The notes: generated by a model not told the origin, from the sequence alone. Shown: positions 17,028 to 27,001, numbered from the stretch's first letter. The stretch: 64,000 bases of DNA from Chitinophagaceae bacterium (GCA_947454235.1 CANGIY010000001.1:124001-188000), one strand, 5' to 3'. Numbers and translations: made by a program.

Positions 17028-20000
17028 TCATCCATTTCAGTTTCGTCGCTCGGCCGAAGCAGTTCGTAGTTTTTAGCAAAGTTGCACCACTGGCATTCAG
17101 CTTCGCCGCACCCATGGTCGAAGTTCTTACGCATGATGTTGCTATATGTGTCCTTTATTTGTTGCATCACCAGTGCTTGTTCATGTTCAAAAAACGGTAT
17201 TGTGTAGTTTTTGTATCCGCCTTTATCCAGTTTTTGAACAAATTCAAATGTGCCCTGGTCTACAATCCACGGGTTTTCTTCCATGTGCTCCAGTACAATT
17301 TTGTAGAAGAACATTTGTCGCCAATAGTCGCCACCGTTCGGGTTTTTATCATTGGGCGATGATGTTTTGCTTCCATTATTCTCAGGCTTTCCGGTTTTAT
17401 AGTCGAATACCCTGCAATGAACGCCGTCTTTTTCTATCCGGTCAATTTTAGCAGTAACAGGCACCCCTTCAAGTATGTATCTGGGTACTTTGTATTCTAT
17501 TTCAACGTTTTTCTGTAGTTTGTCAATGTTCTCATCATAAAACTCGGCAAGTACGGTGAGCCCTTGTTCCATGCGCCTGTCAAGCTGGGTTTGCGTGAAA
17601 GAAGCAATGTCTTTATTGAGCGCATATTTAAACCATTCCAGCAGCGACTCTTTAGGTGGAAAGTCTCCGTTCACCTTCATTTCTTTATAAAAGCGTTCTA
17701 ATGCAGCATGTATGGCAGTGCCAAAAGCCAGCGCATCACTCTTTTGGGAGGGAACCCGTAACAGTTCAGCAAAATAAAATTCCAGCGGACAGCGAAGGTA
17801 CCTGGACAGAGATGTTGCACTCATGGTAAATTGTTGCAAGGCTCTATCAATCCATTGTTCGTTGGCGTAAGTAAAGTATTCCGGCTTAACTGGTTGCAGG
17901 GTGGTTTGTATGAAGCTACTTATTGGGTCATCGGTCACCGCCACCTTAATTGCTTCGTCTCCTTCGCATATTTCATCAACAAATTGCGACACTTCCAGGG
18001 CCTTGCCTGCATTGTCGTTGGAAGAGTAAGAAATGGTGAGGTGTTTTTTAGCCCTTGTTAGTGCTACGAAGAATAGGCGTCTTGCCTCTTCTTCCTTATA
18101 CACCTTGCGTTCGTCGTTTTCAGTGCCCACAAGATTTTCAGGAAGTTTGTACTGACGGTTATTGCCTGCTTTTTTCTCCCAAAAATTCTTGGTGCATCCT
18201 ATCAGGAATACATGTTCAAATTCATTGCCTTTCGAGCTGTGGGCTGTATAAAGTTTTACGCCCCTGTCGCTTTGTACTACCCTGTGAACAGGCAGAGAGA
18301 TGTGCTCATCGTTCATGCGCTCAACCATCTTTAGCAAAGTGCTGAGGTTTAGTTTAGCGTTGCGATCCAACGAATCTTTTACGAAATCGAAGAACGTATT
18401 GAGTACTTGCAATCGCCATATCTTGTCAGGTCTGCTTATTTCGTGTTGTACGATTCCGCCTTCATAAAGTACTTTTTCAAGCAGTAGCAATACCGGCATT
18501 GTTGTAAGTTCTGTCTCCCAGGTTTCCAGGAGTCGTCCCCATTTTAAAATTGCCTGAGCATTCTTTAGTCCGGTTTCCCGCAGCCATTGTTCATTGCTCA
18601 ATGACAGCTTCCATTTTCTCGCAGTATCGGTGTAAGGAATTGATTGCATTCTCAGTGCAACTAATCCAAGGTCAGAGGGTACGATTTTAGTCCATGGGCA
18701 ATGTAACAGCGTAAACAACAAATCTTCACCTGAAAACGGTTTTTTAGACTCAAGGTCTAAGTATTTTAGAATGCTGAGAATTTGTTCTATGACGGGCAGC
18801 TCCAGAATGTTGGCAGGGCGTTTTACATCGAAAGGAATGCCTTTTTTCTCAAAAATATCAATGATGTTGGCTACCTGTTTATGCTGTGCATACAAAATAG
18901 CGATCTCGTTCAGGGGTACGTTATTGTCTCTTAGAGCTATTATCTGGTTTACAACATCGGTTTCCTCCTGCAATACGCACGGGTACATTTTCACCACCGG
19001 GTGTATTTTCTCGGTAGCTTCTGTGAAACGCGAGTTGGCGGCGACTATATTTTTCTCAAGTTTGATGTCTTCTATCTGGTTGATGAGCCGTTGACCGTTG
19101 TTCTTGATAGATGCCATCGCTTTATCAATAATTTCTTGCGATGAGCGGTAGTTGTGAGGTAATATCACCACTTTAATTGATTCGCGGTGGCGGTCGTAAA
19201 AGTCAACAATGTTCCTGATTCTTGCACCCTGAAACTCAAAAATGCTTTGGTCGTCGTCGCCCACTACAAATATGTTGGGGTCTTCCCAATACGACGTTAG
19301 TGTTTTCAGTAAATCGTTCTGGGCACCGTTGGTATCCTGAAACTCATCGACCAATATAAACTGGAAGCGCTCCTGATATGTTTGAAGTAGCCAAGGTTGT
19401 TCTTCGAAGGCTTTCAAAACCCACAATATCATATCACTGAAGTCGTACCTGCCTAAGTCTCTCATGTGTTTTTCGTACACATCGAGCAGTTGGGCAGCGG
19501 CACGCGTCGTCTCCATTCTCTTGGTTTCCTCGTCAATTTTATCCTGCTTTGGCTGTCCTTTTTCAAACCCGTTTGTTTTCTTTTTGTAGATGTATTCGGG
19601 GTTTTCAGGCAGGCTCGCCAGGTAGGCATCAATATGTTCTGAAATTTCTTTCGGGCTGTAATTCTCCCGTTTCATCAGTTCGAACAAGCTGAGCAAACGT
19701 GGTACATCGGTATAAATTCCACCACTCAGCCTGCGCAACAAATGCCCTGAAGGTAGACTGTCAATGAGTCCATACATCAGTTCGGTGCGTTCTAGGTCGG
19801 TGATGGGTTGCAAGGTGCGCAAACTGAAATATTCGGAATGTGCCTGTATGATATTGTTGCAAAACGCGTGAAAGGTAAAGATGTTTACTTTGTGGGCAGC
19901 CGTACCTATCACCTGCACCAGCCTGCGGCGCATAGAGTTGGTAGCTTCATCAGTGTAGGTAAGGCACAGTATTTCGTGGGGCTGCACCTGTGCTTCACTC

Positions 20001-20158
20001 TTCATCAGGTTGGCAATGCGCATTGCCAGCACTTCTGTTTTACCTGTGCCAGGTCCGGCAATTACCATTACGGGGCCGTAAATGGTTTCAACAGCTTCAC
20101 GCTGATTTTCATTTAATTTGTCAAATCGTTCCTGAAATGCGGCTTCGTTAATCGTCAT
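17024..20158 (-). CDS. UvrD/PcrA-like helicase fused to a PD-(D/E)XK nuclease, AddB-like
   Basis: A 1044-residue superfamily 1 helicase-nuclease. Walker A GPGTGKT is at 35-41, Walker B LVDEFQDT near 273, and VVGDDDQSIFEFQGA follows. The helicase motif YTAHSSKGNEFEHVFL and the ALTRAKKHL motif are present. The C-terminal third carries a RecB-type nuclease with FDYKTGKPE (near 920). Cysteines in SRYLRCPLEFYF (near 790) and CGEAECQWC (near 1020) are positioned like the iron-sulfur cysteines of AddB/AdnA nucleases. A DNA-end resection or repair role is inferred. No AddA or RecC partner is adjacent; the sensor kinase gene lies 27 nt upstream in the same direction, so they may share a transcript. 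Confidence 0.88.
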   Translation of the reverse strand: MTINEAAFQERFDKLNENQREAVETIYGPVMVIAGPGTGKTEVLAMRIANLMKSEAQVQPHEILCLTYTDEATNSMRRRLVQVIGTAAHKVNIFTFHAFCNNIIQAHSEYFSLRTLQPITDLERTELMYGLIDSLPSGHLLRRLSGGIYTDVPRLLSLFELMKRENYSPKEISEHIDAYLASLPENPEYIYKKKTNGFEKGQPKQDKIDEETKRMETTRAAAQLLDVYEKHMRDLGRYDFSDMILWVLKAFEEQPWLLQTYQERFQFILVDEFQDTNGAQNDLLKTLTSYWEDPNIFVVGDDDQSIFEFQGARIRNIVDFYDRHRESIKVVILPHNYRSSQEIIDKAMASIKNNGQRLINQIEDIKLEKNIVAANSRFTEATEKIHPVVKMYPCVLQEETDVVNQIIALRDNNVPLNEIAILYAQHKQVANIIDIFEKKGIPFDVKRPANILELPVIEQILSILKYLDLESKKPFSGEDLLFTLLHCPWTKIVPSDLGLVALRMQSIPYTDTARKWKLSLSNEQWLRETGLKNAQAILKWGRLLETWETELTTMPVLLLLEKVLYEGGIVQHEISRPDKIWRLQVLNTFFDFVKDSLDRNAKLNLSTLLKMVERMNDEHISLPVHRVVQSDRGVKLYTAHSSKGNEFEHVFLIGCTKNFWEKKAGNNRQYKLPENLVGTENDERKVYKEEEARRLFFVALTRAKKHLTISYSSNDNAGKALEVSQFVDEICEGDEAIKVAVTDDPISSFIQTTLQPVKPEYFTYANEQWIDRALQQFTMSATSLSRYLRCPLEFYFAELLRVPSQKSDALAFGTAIHAALERFYKEMKVNGDFPPKESLLEWFKYALNKDIASFTQTQLDRRMEQGLTVLAEFYDENIDKLQKNVEIEYKVPRYILEGVPVTAKIDRIEKDGVHCRVFDYKTGKPENNGSKTSSPNDKNPNGGDYWRQMFFYKIVLEHMEENPWIVDQGTFEFVQKLDKGGYKNYTIPFFEHEQALVMQQIKDTYSNIMRKNFDHGCGEAECQWCNFAKNYELLRPSDETEMDD

Positions 20159-20185
20159 AAGATAAGTATGAAATATTGCAGCGGT

Positions 20186-23170
20186 TTATTTCTGCAACTG
20201 AACTTTAAATGTGAGTGTCAGAATTGTTCCTTTGTCGGGGCGCGAGTCGATATACAGTCTTCCATGCAGGCGTTCGGCACGTTGCATCATATTATTAATA
20301 CCATTGCCGCGCTTTATAGAGGTAGTATCAAATCCCTTTCCGTTGTCGCGCAAAATGAGTTGAACAACTGTTTTCTTGGGCATGGTGACTTCAATAGAAA
20401 CCTCGCCGGCATTGGCGTACTTGAGTACATTATTGAGCGCCTCTTTGTAAATCATAATGAAATTGCGGCTCATGTCCATCGGTAGTTTTATCTTCCGATA
20501 CTTTTCTACAATTCCATGAAATACAAAGGTTGTTTGCGAGTCTTCGAAAAGTTCGTGCCCAAATTCCTGTACCCTGCAAAGTATTTCAAACAGGTTGTCA
20601 TTAGCTGGTTTCAGCGACCAAAGAATGTCACGGGTGCCTTCATACAGCGAGCCGGTGTTTTCTTCGATTTGCACTAAAAGTTTGTCTATTTCAGGGGTAG
20701 GTATGATTTTGTTTTTGAGCAATTTGGTAAGCAGGTTTATGCGGGTGATGCGATTACCTACTTCATCGTGGAAATCTTCCGCAGTTCTGATGCGTATTTT
20801 ATCTTGCTCTTCTCGGCGCAGGCGATCTACGAGTTTCTGTCGCCTTCTTTTTTGGCGGGTAAGTACATTCTGTAACAACACACCTAATGCCACAAGTCCG
20901 GCAATAATCAGCAACTTGAACCAAATAGTTTTTATGAAAGGCGTTTCAACTTCAAATTCGTAAATGAGTTCGGGGTAGGCTTCTTCCAGCCCTTGTATCT
21001 TGCACTGTACATGCAGCCTGAATTTACCTGAGGGTAGGGTTGAGTAATTGACTGTATTCGTCTGCGACCATTCCGACCAGTTAGGGTCAAGGCCTTCTAA
21101 CGTATAACGGTATAAAAGGTTTTCGGTACTCACTAAAGAAATAGCTCTGAACGAAAACGAAATGCTGCTCTTTTTGTAAGGAATTACCAAATGAAGCGGT
21201 ACCCCTAAAAGTGCATCAAGCGAGTCGAACCAGGAGCGGTCAATTGTTGACTCTCCTGCCACCTTCACCGATTGAAGTAAAAGGCGGGTAGGCGATGGCA
21301 CAATCTGTAAGCTGCTTGGGTTGTATTTCATGGCTCCATTCGTAGTGCCAAACCAAATAGTGCCATCAGGCAACATAATAGAGGCATTAGAATTGCTCTC
21401 CATGCCCTTAACACCATCTGATTTACCAAAATGAACCAACTGCGGGTTATCGGCAGTGGGGTTCATGATTTTTTGAATTCCAAAACCGGTACCCAACCAT
21501 ATATTGCCATTTTTGTCGCCAATGATGTTGTAGATGAAATCTGACTTTAAACCATTCGCTTTATTGAAAACGACCGCTTTGTGGCTTTCAAGGTCATACC
21601 TGAATACACCTTTTTCACCGGTGCCTGCCCAAATGTATTTTCCGCTGGTATAAATACAACTGATGGAATAGCTGTCCAACACACTGTGGGTCACAAATTC
21701 GGAGGTTACACCATTGGTACACAACATGATACCCTTCGATTCGGTGACTATCAAAATACTGTCGGCACCAATTGACGAAAAACCCTGTATTCGAGTAGGC
21801 TTAATAGGAATAGTTTTGAAAGAGTCATTTTCAAGTACAGTCACCCCGTCTCTGAACCCTATCCAAAGCCTGCTTTTAGCATCTTCGTACAGCGCAAATA
21901 TTGAGTTAGAATTGAAGCCTTTGTGTGGTGGTTGAAAAACCCTGAACTTGTTTTTAGAATATTCGTAAAGCCCGTAGTTATAAGTGCCAATCCACAACTT
22001 CTGGCTTCGGCTGTAGCAAAGTGATGTTATGTATGCTCTGGTTGCGCCGGGCAGGGGAAGCGGAACAGCTTTTTCGTCTTTATACACAAATAGCCCTGCA
22101 TCTACTGTTCCCAGAAATAAAGAGTCCCGTTTATTGTGCGCCAATGCCATTACCTGACTACTGGCAAGTCCACTCGATTCGTCGAGGCATGTAAATAGCG
22201 TACCTGAAAACCTGTAAATGCCAAGACCATCACTTGCCATCCAGATATTGCCTTCGCGGTCTTCGAAAATATCAGTGAAGGAATTGTCTGCTAGCCCGTT
22301 TTTCTTGTTGAAAATGGTGAATTTATTGGGTTCCATTTTCATAATTCCTGACTGAGTAGCCATCCATAGTGCACCACTGCGGTCAACAATCATTCTATTA
22401 ATGGTGAAGAAATTTAAATCCTGATTGTTGAGCTTAACTGCTTTTATTTTCTTGCCATCAATCGAGTACAATCCGGCATCGGTGCCTATATAAGTCACTG
22501 CATTTTTGTCGGTGTACATGCACCTGATACCTGGCGCGCCGGTGGGTTTATCAGAAAATGTAATTGTGTCCCATTTGTTGTTTTGCAAACGAAAAATGGT
22601 ATCTCTTTGCGCCACCCAAAGCGTTTGCTTGTCGGCAAGTATAGAAGTAATGGGGTTGTCTTTTGCCGGTGTGTTGAATTTTGTAAGCTTATTGCCTTTG
22701 AGAAGGTACAATTCGCCCCTCACCCGCCACCAAACAGAGTCGCCTACCTGTATTACCTGTGCCCGTGGGTCACGTCGTTTTTTGTTTTTTTCGTCATCGC
22801 TTTCGTTGAGGAACGGCAACAAAAAATTTTGCAGTGTTTTACCTGTTAGTTTCTGTAATCCAAATGAATTACTGATCCATATATTGCCGTTTTTATCGGC
22901 AGCTATGCCATTGGTGAGGTTTGATAGCAAGCCATTACCGGTGCTTATATTATCAAAGTGTTGCCCGTCAAACGAAGAAACGCCACCCATGGTGCCAATC
23001 CAAAGTTTACCGTCGGGGTCTTGGGCAAAGCAAGTGGCTTGAGACTGAATAAGCCCATCGTCGATGCCAAGATTATGAAAAGTGTAGCGTTGCGCCCATG
23101 ACGATACCCCCGCAAGTAGTAACAGTGCAGTGATGTAACTGATTTTGGAAAGACGCTGGTAAAATGGCAT
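20186..23170 (-). CDS. Two-component propeller sensor histidine kinase (Reg_prop, Y_Y_Y, HisKA_3-like)
   Basis: A membrane sensor kinase, 994 residues from the ATG at 23170 (preferred because MPFYQRLSK leads directly into a signal peptide ending SSWAQ). The periplasmic part contains many Reg_prop beta-propeller repeats (DGKLWIGTMGG, NGNIWLGTGFG, GTIWFGTTNG) and a Y_Y_Y domain (YRYTLEGLDPNWSEWSQT). After a transmembrane helix (about 746-768) comes a dimerisation/phosphoacceptor segment with EDFHDEVGNRIT (His near 799) and a HATPase with NNVLKYANA, DNGKGFD and GNGINNM. This resembles LytS/NarX-type kinases, unlike hybrid polysaccharide sensors, since no receiver or AraC domain is attached. No response regulator gene is adjacent. 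The ligand is unknown. Confidence 0.9.
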   Translation of the reverse strand: MPFYQRLSKISYITALLLLAGVSSWAQRYTFHNLGIDDGLIQSQATCFAQDPDGKLWIGTMGGVSSFDGQHFDNISTGNGLLSNLTNGIAADKNGNIWISNSFGLQKLTGKTLQNFLLPFLNESDDEKNKKRRDPRAQVIQVGDSVWWRVRGELYLLKGNKLTKFNTPAKDNPITSILADKQTLWVAQRDTIFRLQNNKWDTITFSDKPTGAPGIRCMYTDKNAVTYIGTDAGLYSIDGKKIKAVKLNNQDLNFFTINRMIVDRSGALWMATQSGIMKMEPNKFTIFNKKNGLADNSFTDIFEDREGNIWMASDGLGIYRFSGTLFTCLDESSGLASSQVMALAHNKRDSLFLGTVDAGLFVYKDEKAVPLPLPGATRAYITSLCYSRSQKLWIGTYNYGLYEYSKNKFRVFQPPHKGFNSNSIFALYEDAKSRLWIGFRDGVTVLENDSFKTIPIKPTRIQGFSSIGADSILIVTESKGIMLCTNGVTSEFVTHSVLDSYSISCIYTSGKYIWAGTGEKGVFRYDLESHKAVVFNKANGLKSDFIYNIIGDKNGNIWLGTGFGIQKIMNPTADNPQLVHFGKSDGVKGMESNSNASIMLPDGTIWFGTTNGAMKYNPSSLQIVPSPTRLLLQSVKVAGESTIDRSWFDSLDALLGVPLHLVIPYKKSSISFSFRAISLVSTENLLYRYTLEGLDPNWSEWSQTNTVNYSTLPSGKFRLHVQCKIQGLEEAYPELIYEFEVETPFIKTIWFKLLIIAGLVALGVLLQNVLTRQKRRRQKLVDRLRREEQDKIRIRTAEDFHDEVGNRITRINLLTKLLKNKIIPTPEIDKLLVQIEENTGSLYEGTRDILWSLKPANDNLFEILCRVQEFGHELFEDSQTTFVFHGIVEKYRKIKLPMDMSRNFIMIYKEALNNVLKYANAGEVSIEVTMPKKTVVQLILRDNGKGFDTTSIKRGNGINNMMQRAERLHGRLYIDSRPDKGTILTLTFKVQLQK

Positions 23171-23258
23171 TTGGGATGTGAAGTTAGCGCAATACAATTA
23201 AAACTGGAGGTGGGCAGAGCTTTTTTAACGACTGTACCATATTGAAATCGTGAAGTTC

Positions 23259-23289
23259 TTGAAAATGTCTTGTGACACCTATAAATTTG
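23259..23289 (+). promoter_or_regulatory. Promoter of the DUF922-like gene, possibly leaderless
   Basis: TTG at 23259-23261, a 20-nt spacer and TAAATTTG at 23282-23289. The predicted start falls at about the ATG (23296), so the message may have almost no leader. Confidence 0.65.
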
Positions 23290-23295
23290 CTTCCA

Positions 23296-24498
23296 ATGAA
23301 AAACCCTTGCTTTTTAATATTGTGTTTATTGGTGAACTATGCTTCGTTCGCTCAAGATTGGGTGGCACCCGAGGGTAAGGTGATTAACCACCGGACATTA
23401 ATTTGGACCGATTTCCATGGAAAGCCTTCCCGCGAAGCGAAGGCGAAAAATATAGGAGCTCTTACGCATGGTGCTCTTTACTTTACTGCGTCGGGAGGCT
23501 CAGTTGCTGAAGATGGAAAGATGCATTTTGATTTTAAAGTGCAATGTGCTTTTCAGAGTGCTTCCTGGGTGAGGAAAGAAGTGAAAAGTGGAGGTGGATT
23601 CTCAGACCAGATTCTCAACCACGAGCAGGGACACTACGATATTTCCCTCATTTTTGCCGATCAGTTGCAGAAAGCACTTGGAGGGAGAGGTTATTCTAAA
23701 CAACGCTATAAAGAAGAGATTGATTCGGTATATCTGCCTATTAAAGCGCAAATGGAAAGAGTTCAGGATGATTACGATAGCACCACAAACCACGGTCTTG
23801 TAAATGAAATACAGCATCTTTGGGATTGCCGCATTAGAAAATGTATGGAAAACTGCACCGATCAATATCTTGATAGTGCATTGAAAGCCGTAGCAATGGT
23901 AGCCTGGCCGGGACAATGGGTGAAAAAAATGCCCAATGAGCCTTTTTTACAATTTGCGGTACGATGCAGACCTATCTATACCCAGTCTACTGATTCTTTG
24001 AACCGTTGGATAAAGAAATTTTCGAACTGGTCGGGTGGAATGACGGCGGCAGTGTCTTTTTATGAGCACAATATCACTTTTGTTGATGCTGATAAAAACA
24101 CCAATCCGGGAAAAGAACTTATAGGATATGCATATCTGCCATTGAACCAACAACTATACCGCAGAGTTTTATTAGATACCTTTTCGTTTTTTGGTGTAGC
24201 CCCTCAAATTAAAGCAGTCTTTTTTGCCAATGCAGATAAAGACACCGCAAAAGAAATGGTTGTACTCTGTTCGGTGCCTGTAAAAAACAAAGCAATGGAG
24301 GGTACAGTGTACATCACTACTATTTTTGATGATGAGAAACCGGGCATCCCATCGTCACGGTTAAGGCGCCTTTCAGATATATCAATGCGCATGACCGGTG
24401 GCGTTGAAGGTACCATGAACGGAAAACCATCAAAAGCGAGGTATAAGACTGAAATGGAAATAAGAGAGGGTCTAAAAGCTGAGGGCTTTACAGACTAG
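23296..24498 (+). CDS. DUF922-like secreted putative zinc protease
   Basis: A 400-residue exported protein (signal peptide MKNPCFL to about residue 20, ending ASFAQ). The N-terminal half has the DUF922 features LIWTDFHGKPS, an SWVRKE segment and HEQGHYDIS, an HExxH zinc motif. Further conserved-looking His/Asp residues follow in the 150-200 region. The C-terminal 200 residues (about 205-400) are of unknown fold and may be a TonB-like or receptor-binding module. I chose ATG 23296 over the GTG at 23272, because the promoter -7 box lies across the latter. Predicted activity is a metal-dependent peptidase in the periplasm or outside the cell. The gene stands alone. Confidence 0.72.
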   Translation: MKNPCFLILCLLVNYASFAQDWVAPEGKVINHRTLIWTDFHGKPSREAKAKNIGALTHGALYFTASGGSVAEDGKMHFDFKVQCAFQSASWVRKEVKSGGGFSDQILNHEQGHYDISLIFADQLQKALGGRGYSKQRYKEEIDSVYLPIKAQMERVQDDYDSTTNHGLVNEIQHLWDCRIRKCMENCTDQYLDSALKAVAMVAWPGQWVKKMPNEPFLQFAVRCRPIYTQSTDSLNRWIKKFSNWSGGMTAAVSFYEHNITFVDADKNTNPGKELIGYAYLPLNQQLYRRVLLDTFSFFGVAPQIKAVFFANADKDTAKEMVVLCSVPVKNKAMEGTVYITTIFDDEKPGIPSSRLRRLSDISMRMTGGVEGTMNGKPSKARYKTEMEIREGLKAEGFTD

Positions 24499-24551
24499 TA
24501 CGAGAAGTGCTTTTTCAGGTTCATTACACGCTTCATAACAAGCACCCCTTT

Positions 24552-25538
24552 TTATTTAGTAACTGTCTCCGGGTGTGTACGCACATACATGTCGTCCATC
24601 AGACTGTCAACTATATTTCGGCGGTAGTGCATTGGTTCGTAATAATTGTACTTGCTTTTAGTGATATTGTTGATGCCTGAATAGTCAAATATCCTATTTT
24701 GATCGAATGTGGTTTGTAATATTTTGAAGTCCACTGGTGCCATTTTAATCTGGTCGTACATCGGGTGAATTAGGATGATGTAGTTGGTGTGGTGTTTGTC
24801 GAGAATGTGTTTTATGCTGATTAACAGAGTTTTGACTTCTTCGTCTATCAAATTTTTGTTGAACCGTTGACTGTCGGTACGTATGATCTGGTCAAAACGG
24901 GGCTGTCGCGCCGAATAGAATGAATCTCGATTGCGCATAATTAGTGTGTCGAATAAAGAATAGGGGTCACGGATGCTCAGTTCATAATCGGCTTGAGTAG
25001 TCTTTTTTAGTTTGTAGTATGAGCTTATGAATTCTGTATTGAAGACGTCCATAAAGTTCGCAATTTGGAAGTCAAGCCACGTTTCACCTGAAAGTGACGG
25101 GTGTTTTCGGTAGAGGTGGCCCTTACTGTTGCTTCCGGTCGAAAGCAGATCGTTGTCCATTGTAATAAGTACATTCTTAATATCAGTACCAGTCCGATCC
25201 AGAAATTCCAGTTTTTTGGCGACACCATAAATAGTCTCTTGTGCTACGGTGTACGTAAAGTAACTCTTAGAGGCAAATAGGTGTTCCATGTGATCGCCTC
25301 TATAAAGAGCTCCACGTGAACTACCGAAAATAAAAGTGTTGTAATGTTTTTTTGGATACTCATCTTTGAAACGCTCCAACATGCAATAGTCTTCATTCAG
25401 TTCCAGATGCTTAATTTTTGTTTCGTATACATGCGGATATTGCCGAACGACCAAGAACGGGTCGGTGTACACATAGAACGCCAGTATCAAAATTAGAGGT
25501 ACACTCGCCAGAAATAGTTTTAAAAAGAGTTTTTTCAC
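24552..25538 (-). CDS. SGNH-like protein paired with MBOAT (DltD-like)
   Basis: A 328-residue protein with one N-terminal transmembrane anchor (about 5-24) and an extracytoplasmic domain. It has the nucleophile-type motif FGSSRG (Ser73/74) and a C-terminal EPMHYR (His304) where SGNH hydrolases carry DxxH. DltD and AlgJ/AlgX proteins next to MBOAT acyltransferases have this arrangement and deliver an acyl group to an extracytoplasmic acceptor. The gene starts 2 nt after the MBOAT stop, so the pair is almost surely co-expressed. The Glu in place of Asp in the ExxH motif is a deviation. The acceptor molecule is unknown. Confidence 0.72.
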   Translation of the reverse strand: MKKLFLKLFLASVPLILILAFYVYTDPFLVVRQYPHVYETKIKHLELNEDYCMLERFKDEYPKKHYNTFIFGSSRGALYRGDHMEHLFASKSYFTYTVAQETIYGVAKKLEFLDRTGTDIKNVLITMDNDLLSTGSNSKGHLYRKHPSLSGETWLDFQIANFMDVFNTEFISSYYKLKKTTQADYELSIRDPYSLFDTLIMRNRDSFYSARQPRFDQIIRTDSQRFNKNLIDEEVKTLLISIKHILDKHHTNYIILIHPMYDQIKMAPVDFKILQTTFDQNRIFDYSGINNITKSKYNYYEPMHYRRNIVDSLMDDMYVRTHPETVTK

Positions 25539-25540
25539 GA

Positions 25541-27001
25541 CTAAAATTGAAAATAAATGAACGAATGTTTTTCATAAACGCCGAAGAAGAGAAGCAATCC
25601 GAGCGCTGAATAATAAGTAGCCCACCTAAAGGCAGCCGGCTTGGTATGAAATGTTTCCCCAATCCGGTATTTCTCGTTTAGGTACTGCAACAACTCAAGT
25701 ATTAAAATCATTACTGCGTACGGAAGAAGTACGGTCTTGTAATTAGGCAGGTTCAGGAATGCAAATTTGTGCGTATGCAAACCCTGCATGAGCTCTAATG
25801 GAATATAAGCCAGCTTCTTTACAATAAAGAAAGAATCACCCAAGTTCTTCGACCTGAAGAACACTACTGCGAAAACAACGAAGAGAAAGGTACACACCAG
25901 GCAAAGTGTATCGGCCAGTTTCCGGGGTAGTTTTGCTAAGGCGGCCAGCCTGAAGTCGCGGGTGTAGAACTCATAAGAAATAACTATACCTTGCAATACG
26001 CCCCAAACTACATAGTTCCAACTTGCACCGTGCCATAGCCCACTGAGGAAGAAAGTCAACATCAACCCAAAAACAACGGACCATTTCCTCCACTTTCTGA
26101 GCGATGCAACAACCGGGTTAAAGAGGTAGTCGAAAAACCAGGTGGACAATGAAATATGCCAACGGCGCCAAAACTCAGAAAGACTCTTGCTCGCGAAGGG
26201 ACGGTTAAAGTTTACCATCAGGTCAAACCCCATCACTTTTGCGCAGCCTATCGCAATATCAGAATAGCCGGAAAAGTCGCAATAAATTTGAAACATGAAG
26301 AAAGTCGCTCCGATAGCGAGCGCAATGCCCGAATAATTTGTTGGATTATTGAACATAGGCTCGGTGACAAGTAATAACCGATCAGCAATAACAACCTTTT
26401 TTAAGAAACCCCAAAGCATTATACGAATTCCCTTAGCCACATTTTCATACTTCAAGTCATGGACTTCATAGAATTGGTGCAATATGTTCTGTGGTCGCTC
26501 AATAGGACCGGCAACCAGTTGCGGATAAAACATTACGTACAACGCATAGATTCCAAAATTCCGCTCGGCCTTTTGATTCTCGCGGTATACCTCTATGGTA
26601 TAGCTCATTGCTTGAAACGTATGAAATGACAGACCGATGGGTAATATTATGTCGAGAAAAGGCAAATTCACGGGTGCCTTAGCAAGGTGCAGTAGCTCAT
26701 TGACGTTTTCTGTAAAAAAGTTGTAGTACTTAAAGAAGCCTAAAACACCCACATTTGCTATTACGCTCATTACCAGGAACCGCATTTTCTTTTCTTCCGG
26801 TGCATTTTCTATCATGATGCCAGCATAGTAGTCGATTACAATCGTGAAGAAGAGAATTAGGATATATACAGGGATATACACCATGTAAAACAGGCAACTC
26901 GCAACCAACAGGTGAAACCATCTGAACTTGTGAGGCAGTAAAAAGTAAATAATAGTTACAATAGGGAAGAATAGAAGAAATTGTAATGAATTGAATAGCA
27001 T
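25541..27001 (-). CDS. MBOAT family O-acyltransferase (AlgI/DltB-like)
   Basis: A multipass membrane-bound O-acyltransferase (486 residues from the MLFNSLQF methionine; the longer frame from 27037 adds 12 unlikely residues). Family motifs are visible: the SEFWRRWHISLSTWF block and the catalytic His in FFLSGLWHGASWNYVVWG (near residue 324). About ten hydrophobic segments are apparent. MBOATs of this class move an acyl group from a donor (acyl carrier or acyl-CoA) across the membrane to a polysaccharide or teichoic acid. The downstream SGNH-like protein and the upstream ligase and carrier fit a Dlt-like pathway. A -7 box (TACATTTG) is at 27065-27072 on the minus strand. Confidence 0.93.
   Translation of the reverse strand: MLFNSLQFLLFFPIVTIIYFLLPHKFRWFHLLVASCLFYMVYIPVYILILFFTIVIDYYAGIMIENAPEEKKMRFLVMSVIANVGVLGFFKYYNFFTENVNELLHLAKAPVNLPFLDIILPIGLSFHTFQAMSYTIEVYRENQKAERNFGIYALYVMFYPQLVAGPIERPQNILHQFYEVHDLKYENVAKGIRIMLWGFLKKVVIADRLLLVTEPMFNNPTNYSGIALAIGATFFMFQIYCDFSGYSDIAIGCAKVMGFDLMVNFNRPFASKSLSEFWRRWHISLSTWFFDYLFNPVVASLRKWRKWSVVFGLMLTFFLSGLWHGASWNYVVWGVLQGIVISYEFYTRDFRLAALAKLPRKLADTLCLVCTFLFVVFAVVFFRSKNLGDSFFIVKKLAYIPLELMQGLHTHKFAFLNLPNYKTVLLPYAVMILILELLQYLNEKYRIGETFHTKPAAFRWATYYSALGLLLFFGVYEKHSFIYFQF

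Noticed and set aside
22506-23042. 178-codon plus-strand ORF
   Set aside because: Antisense to the propeller repeats of the sensor kinase, with no independent support.
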